This document shows positions 42,528 to 45,982 of a stretch of DNA of 45,982 nucleotides, one piece after another. The stretch comes from HRBIN35 sp036741875 (lineage in GTDB: Bacteria > Patescibacteriota > Minisyncoccia > UBA6257 > HR35). Position 1 is the first letter of the stretch, and the number at the start of each line of letters is the position of its first letter. The translations under genes and the position numbers were made by a program. The stretch covers positions 1 through 45,982 of the forward strand of contig DAINRM010000005.1 in assembly GCA_036741875.1 (NCBI GenBank), read 5' to 3'. The notes below the pieces were generated by a model. That model saw only the letters and a list, made by a program, of their open reading frames with translations. It made no database searches and was not told where the DNA came from.

Positions 42528-43103
42528 TTAAATTTTTGCTTTTTGTGTGAATTTAATGTAAGGAAAAAGTCTATAAGGATTATGAGGATTAACCTCATGA
42601 GAATGTCCTAATTTTTTAAATTCTTCTTTTTGTAAAGCTAATGGTTTATCAAGCTCTACTTTTATTTTTTCTTTAAAACTTGAAACGATTTCTGGAGCCG
42701 AAACTTCTAATTCAAGAGTTTTGGGAATTTCAGCAAGCCCCCTTTTTCTTGGTTCAATAAATTCAGGATAATATTTTTTTTCTTCTATTTCAGGCAATTC
42801 AATTTCTTTATAAGCTGTCCTTTCAATTCTTTTCCAAACGTACTTTTCTTGATTGATAAGATGTTTTATAGCTGAAGGTAAAACATTTAAAAATGGTTTT
42901 CCATTTACTTGCCAGAAAGTACCTAAAACAGCGATTCCAAAACTTAAAATAGCCACAGGAATACCAATAAAGGTATGGATTTTGAAAGAAAAATAAGAAA
43001 TAAAAAAAGCGATGAGAAGAGCAAAAAGCTGTCTAATGGTTATAAGCCCCTCAAGTCTGTCTTCAATAGTTATGTTTTGAGGAACAAAAAATTTTCTTGG
43101 CAT
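42528..43103 (-). CDS. PrgI-family membrane protein
   Basis: In the 191-residue protein the first 90 residues fit the PrgI family: F-F-V-P-Q-N-I-T-I-E-D-R-L near 5-17, L-T-I-R-Q-L near 22-27, two close hydrophobic helices (about 27-42 and 45-65), and the N-G-K-P-F region near 71-75. PrgI stands for the VirB3-like small subunit next to VirB4 in Gram-positive systems. The C-terminal 90 residues are charged and presumably cytoplasmic. It is separated by 1-2 bases from both neighbours in the operon. Confidence 0.85.
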   Translation of the reverse strand: MPRKFFVPQNITIEDRLEGLITIRQLFALLIAFFISYFSFKIHTFIGIPVAILSFGIAVLGTFWQVNGKPFLNVLPSAIKHLINQEKYVWKRIERTAYKEIELPEIEEKKYYPEFIEPRKRGLAEIPKTLELEVSAPEIVSSFKEKIKVELDKPLALQKEEFKKLGHSHEVNPHNPYRLFPYIKFTQKAKI

Positions 43104-43104
43104 T

Positions 43105-43776
43105 TTAAATTTGTGATAAATCTACTGGCCCCTCTTCTTCTTTTTTTATTTCCTCTTTTCTAATTTTAAACTCAATTTTTGGTATATCCCAAACATCCCT
43201 TTTTTCTTCTTCATTTTCTTCTTTTGTTTCTTCTTTCCAACTAATGGTAATAACTCTTTCTTCTTGGGGTAAAACTTCTTGCTTAACTTCTTCTTTTATT
43301 TCTTGAGCTTGAATTTGCTCTGCTTCCACCTTAGTTTCTTTTTCAATTTCTTCACGTGGCTTACTTTCTAAAAATGTTTCTTTTTTTATCACTGGTCTTC
43401 TTAAATAAAATTCCATCATACTTATGTATCTTTTCACTCTATCTTCATATTCCTCTTCTTCAGGTGTTATTTTCCAGAGATTTTCTAAAATTGGTAAAAA
43501 CCCTACAGCAACCTCTCTTATAATAATTTCTTTTTGTTCTTCTGTTAAATCAGGTAAGAAATCATTAAGTCTTTCACTTGCCTCATCAACAGGAAAACCT
43601 TTTAAAGCCAAAACTTGAAGAAAATTAATTAAATCAACATCTTTTTCTGGTGGCAATTCGATTAATTCAGCAATTCTAATAGCAAAATTAAAAAATTCAT
43701 CAGACCAAATAAAACTTCTTAAAGCTTTAGTTGTTCCTTCAAAAAGTTTTATTAAATTATATTTTTCCTGATACAT
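43105..43776 (-). CDS. Hypothetical acidic cytoplasmic protein of the secretion operon
   Basis: I do not recognise this 223-residue protein. The N-terminal 130 residues are helical (for example F-L-P-D-L-T-E-E-Q-K-E-I-I-I). The C-terminal 90 residues are extremely rich in Glu and Lys and probably unstructured or coiled, with two similar endings I-x-F-K-I-R-K-E-E. There is no membrane segment. It lies between the VirB6-like gene and prgI, 1 base from prgI, in a position that argues for a role in the machine, perhaps as an adaptor. That role is inference from context. Confidence 0.6.
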   Translation of the reverse strand: MYQEKYNLIKLFEGTTKALRSFIWSDEFFNFAIRIAELIELPPEKDVDLINFLQVLALKGFPVDEASERLNDFLPDLTEEQKEIIIREVAVGFLPILENLWKITPEEEEYEDRVKRYISMMEFYLRRPVIKKETFLESKPREEIEKETKVEAEQIQAQEIKEEVKQEVLPQEERVITISWKEETKEENEEEKRDVWDIPKIEFKIRKEEIKKEEEGPVDLSQI

Positions 43777-43824
43777 TCGAATTTCCTAGTTTTTAATAAA
43801 TTTAATCTCCACCTCCATGTTGTG

Positions 43825-45924
43825 TTAGAAAACCAATATCTNNNNNNNNNNNNNNNNNNNNNNNNNNNNNNNNNNNNNNNNNNNNNNNNNNNNNNNNNNN
43901 NNNNNNNNNNNNNNNNNNNNNNNNNNNNNNNNNNNNNNNNNTTGTTCTCCTCCTCTTTGCTGCTGTTGACCAGCGTATCTTATAAGTAAATTTAGTTTTG
44001 CTAAAAGTTCTCTATTTCCTGAAAATATTGTTCTAAAACGATCTTCGCGTTCTGCTATCCAATTTACAAGATTTTGACTATTTTCTACGTGAGAGGTATA
44101 AAGATCTAATGCTGCCGAAACAAGTTTGGGAGCAATATATGTATTTATAATTCTTGGTTGAGTTCTATTTAAAAGTCCATTAATTACATCCCATCTCTGT
44201 GGAAGGAGACCACTTAAAATTTCTCTTATTTCGTAGTTACTAGATTTTTGCAAGAATTCAACAAAAGCGTTTTCTCCCTTAGCATTCTGAGGATTTGTTA
44301 ATGCTGCTGCTAATTGGTTAAATCTTTCATCTATTTTTTTTCCTACAATATCTATTTTTAAGAACCTATTGTCTGTATCGTGACGAAAAATAGTGCCTAA
44401 ATCAGAAAGACTTAATCCTCCTACGAATTTTTCTGCTTCTTCTTTAAATACCGGATTTTTACTAATACCTGAAAAACTTTTCACAAACCTATTCCAAGTC
44501 TCTTGATTAGGATTTCTGGTAAAATCTTTCCAAAAATTTTTTATGTCTTCCATAACAAGATCTTTTTTTTGAGCCATGATATCTTGTTCCACAATTTTTT
44601 CACCAAGATTTTTGACGCGTTTTCCAAAATCTCTTAAATACCATCCAACTAAAGGAGCTTTACCTAAATGTTTTTCAATAAGATCACCACCGCCCTTTAC
44701 AATTCCACCAACTCTTCCAGGTATGCCAAATCTTTTAAGAAAGAATCCTGCAGTCTTTTTAAGAGCTAAAGAAGGAAACCATTTAAGTTTTTCCGCAAGT
44801 TTTGTCGAAACACCACTAATTTGTGAAGCGATATTTAGAGAGATTATAAACCAAGCATTAAGAAAAATATAAACAAACAAAAATTCACCTATACCTATAT
44901 CTGGATTTTTAGAAAGATCTACAAAATTTTGTTGAAAAACTATACCTAAAAGAACAAAAAATAAAAATACTGGAATAACTATAGCCCATTTTATAATGTC
45001 AGAAAGCCAATTATCAAAACTAAAAGGAAAAGATGGTAAGTATTTACCCAAAGGACCTTTGTTTGGATAAGCTAAAGAAAGAATAGCTAAAGGAGAAATA
45101 ATTAAAAGATTTATAATAGCAATAAACCTTCTAAAAAAGAGAACAATAAACATAGCTAAAGCACCTGTAATTGCCATAGCTATCATAAGAGGCATTAAGG
45201 AAATAGTAATGATACCTAAAATTTTAAAAATATTATTGGTAATTTTATTTACCATAGGCTGGATGTATAATTTATCAAACTTATTAGGGTCAAGCCCCAT
45301 TAAAGCGAGGGTGCTTTGGTCAACTGTAATACTTACATCTTCTGGTTTAACTATTTGGTTTTCATCTAAAGCTTTTTGCCAGCTACCAATAAAATTTGCT
45401 TGTTGAAGTGAGGCTAAAATAAAATTTCCAAGCTGAGCCTTTGTTCCCCCAGAAAGACCATCTTCAATTTGAAAGGAAATTTGAAAAACAAGTTTTACAA
45501 AAGCATAAGAAAAATTAATTATAAGAGCAACTAAAATAATGTTAAAAATCAAAGGAAAAGCAGAACCTTTTCCTTCAAAAAGCCAAATAAAACCAGCATA
45601 TAAAGCAGAAAAAACTAGAACAATATAAGCTAAATCCCTTAAAGTTTTCCAAATAATAACGCCCATATTTTTCTCAAAAGGATTCAGGTTAGCAACAAAA
45701 GTTAAAACACTAGCTAAAATATTATTAAAAGTCATTTGAACCTGCGTTAAGCCACCAATAACTAATTTAAAAATACTTTTAGCTAATGATGAAATTACTT
45801 CAACGATTATAGATGTTACCGTAAATCCGGTTTTTAAAATAGCACAAGTAATTACTTTAGTATCACCACTAATAGCACCCCAAATGGCTTGAAGAATATT
45901 TAAATCTCCACAAGGATCAACCAT
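43825..45924 (-). CDS. VirB6/TrbL-like polytopic membrane protein (interrupted by gap)
   Basis: The protein has about 660 visible residues: seven or eight hydrophobic helices between about 30 and 395, then a long helical soluble region (about 410-660) ending Q-Q-Q-Q-R-G-G. The size, helix number and position upstream of PrgI/VirB4 fit the VirB6/TrbL channel subunit. The ATG at 45922-45924 has an AGGAG five bases upstream, a rare clear Shine-Dalgarno here, although the frame stays open to the window edge. The gap (43842-43941) makes the last residues unsure. If the true gap is not a multiple matching 100, the frame D-I-G-F-L-T-Q-H-G-G-G-D with stop at 43802-43804 is a more natural end. Confidence 0.75.
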   Translation of the reverse strand: MVDPCGDLNILQAIWGAISGDTKVITCAILKTGFTVTSIIVEVISSLAKSIFKLVIGGLTQVQMTFNNILASVLTFVANLNPFEKNMGVIIWKTLRDLAYIVLVFSALYAGFIWLFEGKGSAFPLIFNIILVALIINFSYAFVKLVFQISFQIEDGLSGGTKAQLGNFILASLQQANFIGSWQKALDENQIVKPEDVSITVDQSTLALMGLDPNKFDKLYIQPMVNKITNNIFKILGIITISLMPLMIAMAITGALAMFIVLFFRRFIAIINLLIISPLAILSLAYPNKGPLGKYLPSFPFSFDNWLSDIIKWAIVIPVFLFFVLLGIVFQQNFVDLSKNPDIGIGEFLFVYIFLNAWFIISLNIASQISGVSTKLAEKLKWFPSLALKKTAGFFLKRFGIPGRVGGIVKGGGDLIEKHLGKAPLVGWYLRDFGKRVKNLGEKIVEQDIMAQKKDLVMEDIKNFWKDFTRNPNQETWNRFVKSFSGISKNPVFKEEAEKFVGGLSLSDLGTIFRHDTDNRFLKIDIVGKKIDERFNQLAAALTNPQNAKGENAFVEFLQKSSNYEIREILSGLLPQRWDVINGLLNRTQPRIINTYIAPKLVSAALDLYTSHVENSQNLVNWIAEREDRFRTIFSGNRELLAKLNLLIRYAGQQQQRGGEQXXXXXXXXXXXXXXXXXXXXXXXXXXXXXXXXXXILVF
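43842..43941. other. Scaffold gap (100 N) inside the VirB6-like gene
   Basis: Exactly 100 N in a Gln/Gly-rich coding stretch, probably a low-complexity repeat that the assembly could not cross. The true length, and therefore the frame after it, is unknown. Confidence 0.95.
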
Positions 45925-45982
45925 AGATTCTCCTACAATTACCCTATTTTGATCATGCTGTTGAGATATAGATTGGCTTTCT

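Overview
The window is AT-rich chromosomal DNA from a bacterium with the standard genetic code (UGA is used as a stop). It looks like a Patescibacteria/CPR genome, probably of Parcubacteria type. The evidence is reduced versions of core genes (short TopA, short bL34, YidC of about 210 aa), almost no intergenic space, few Shine-Dalgarno sequences, a PrgI/VirB4/VirB6 secretion cluster with small VirB2-like pilin domains, and a Cys-rich D-C-G-G-P-C exported protein of a kind common in that group. This is inference from gene content, not from a phylogeny. Two runs of exactly 100 N (22669-22768 and 43842-43941) are scaffold gaps of unknown true size.

Layout. 18-980 is a pilin-like membrane domain fused to a C39-like peptidase. 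983-3706 (minus) carries bL12, uL10 with a structured leader, trpS and an exported Cys-rich protein. 3730-6930 (minus) holds 5S and 23S rRNA with their own promoter and no adjacent 16S. 7087-10203 has an MscS-like protein, an unknown gene behind a long leader with competing hairpins, a lamin-tail surface protein and a DoxX-like protein. 10202-15455 has dprA, topA, hpf, tRNA-Leu, a membrane-anchored methyltransferase, a glycosyltransferase and an HD hydrolase. 15456-22593 (minus) has tRNA-Trp, rpmG, a YvcK-like protein, gltX, an orphan histidine kinase, polA and tsaE. 22603-26015 has a terminator, a gene broken by a gap, yebC, rnpB, a comEC split into two genes and tRNA-Arg. 26049-32957 has a lone small pilin-like protein, ftsK, smpB-ssrA, a PilB-type ATPase and a class A penicillin-binding protein. 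32926-36883 is the replication-origin neighbourhood: dnaN and dnaA to the left; rpmH, rnpA and yidC to the right. 36824-37957 is an anchored beta-propeller protein. 37988-45924 (minus) is a type IV secretion-like operon running off the right edge.

How the genes fit together. Ribosome assembly and rescue (rRNAs, L10/L12, L33, L34, SmpB, tmRNA, HPF), RNase P RNA and protein, and replication genes (DnaA, DnaN, Pol I, TopA, FtsK) form the housekeeping set. DprA, split ComEC and a PilB-type ATPase point to DNA uptake by natural transformation. The secretion operon has VirB6-like, PrgI, a separate VirB4 N-terminal domain, the VirB4 motor, an accessory membrane protein and a pilin-peptidase fusion.

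The strongest unusual signal is that the pilin-like module of that fusion (38557-38840) is repeated base for base, inverted, at 41-324, where it is joined to an unrelated peptidase domain. This suggests domain swapping or gene conversion between cell-wall-acting subunits, or an assembly join that should be checked. Other points are a tmRNA tag ending in ALS instead of LAA, a tandem attenuator-like leader, and RNA genes interlocked with coding genes down to the base.
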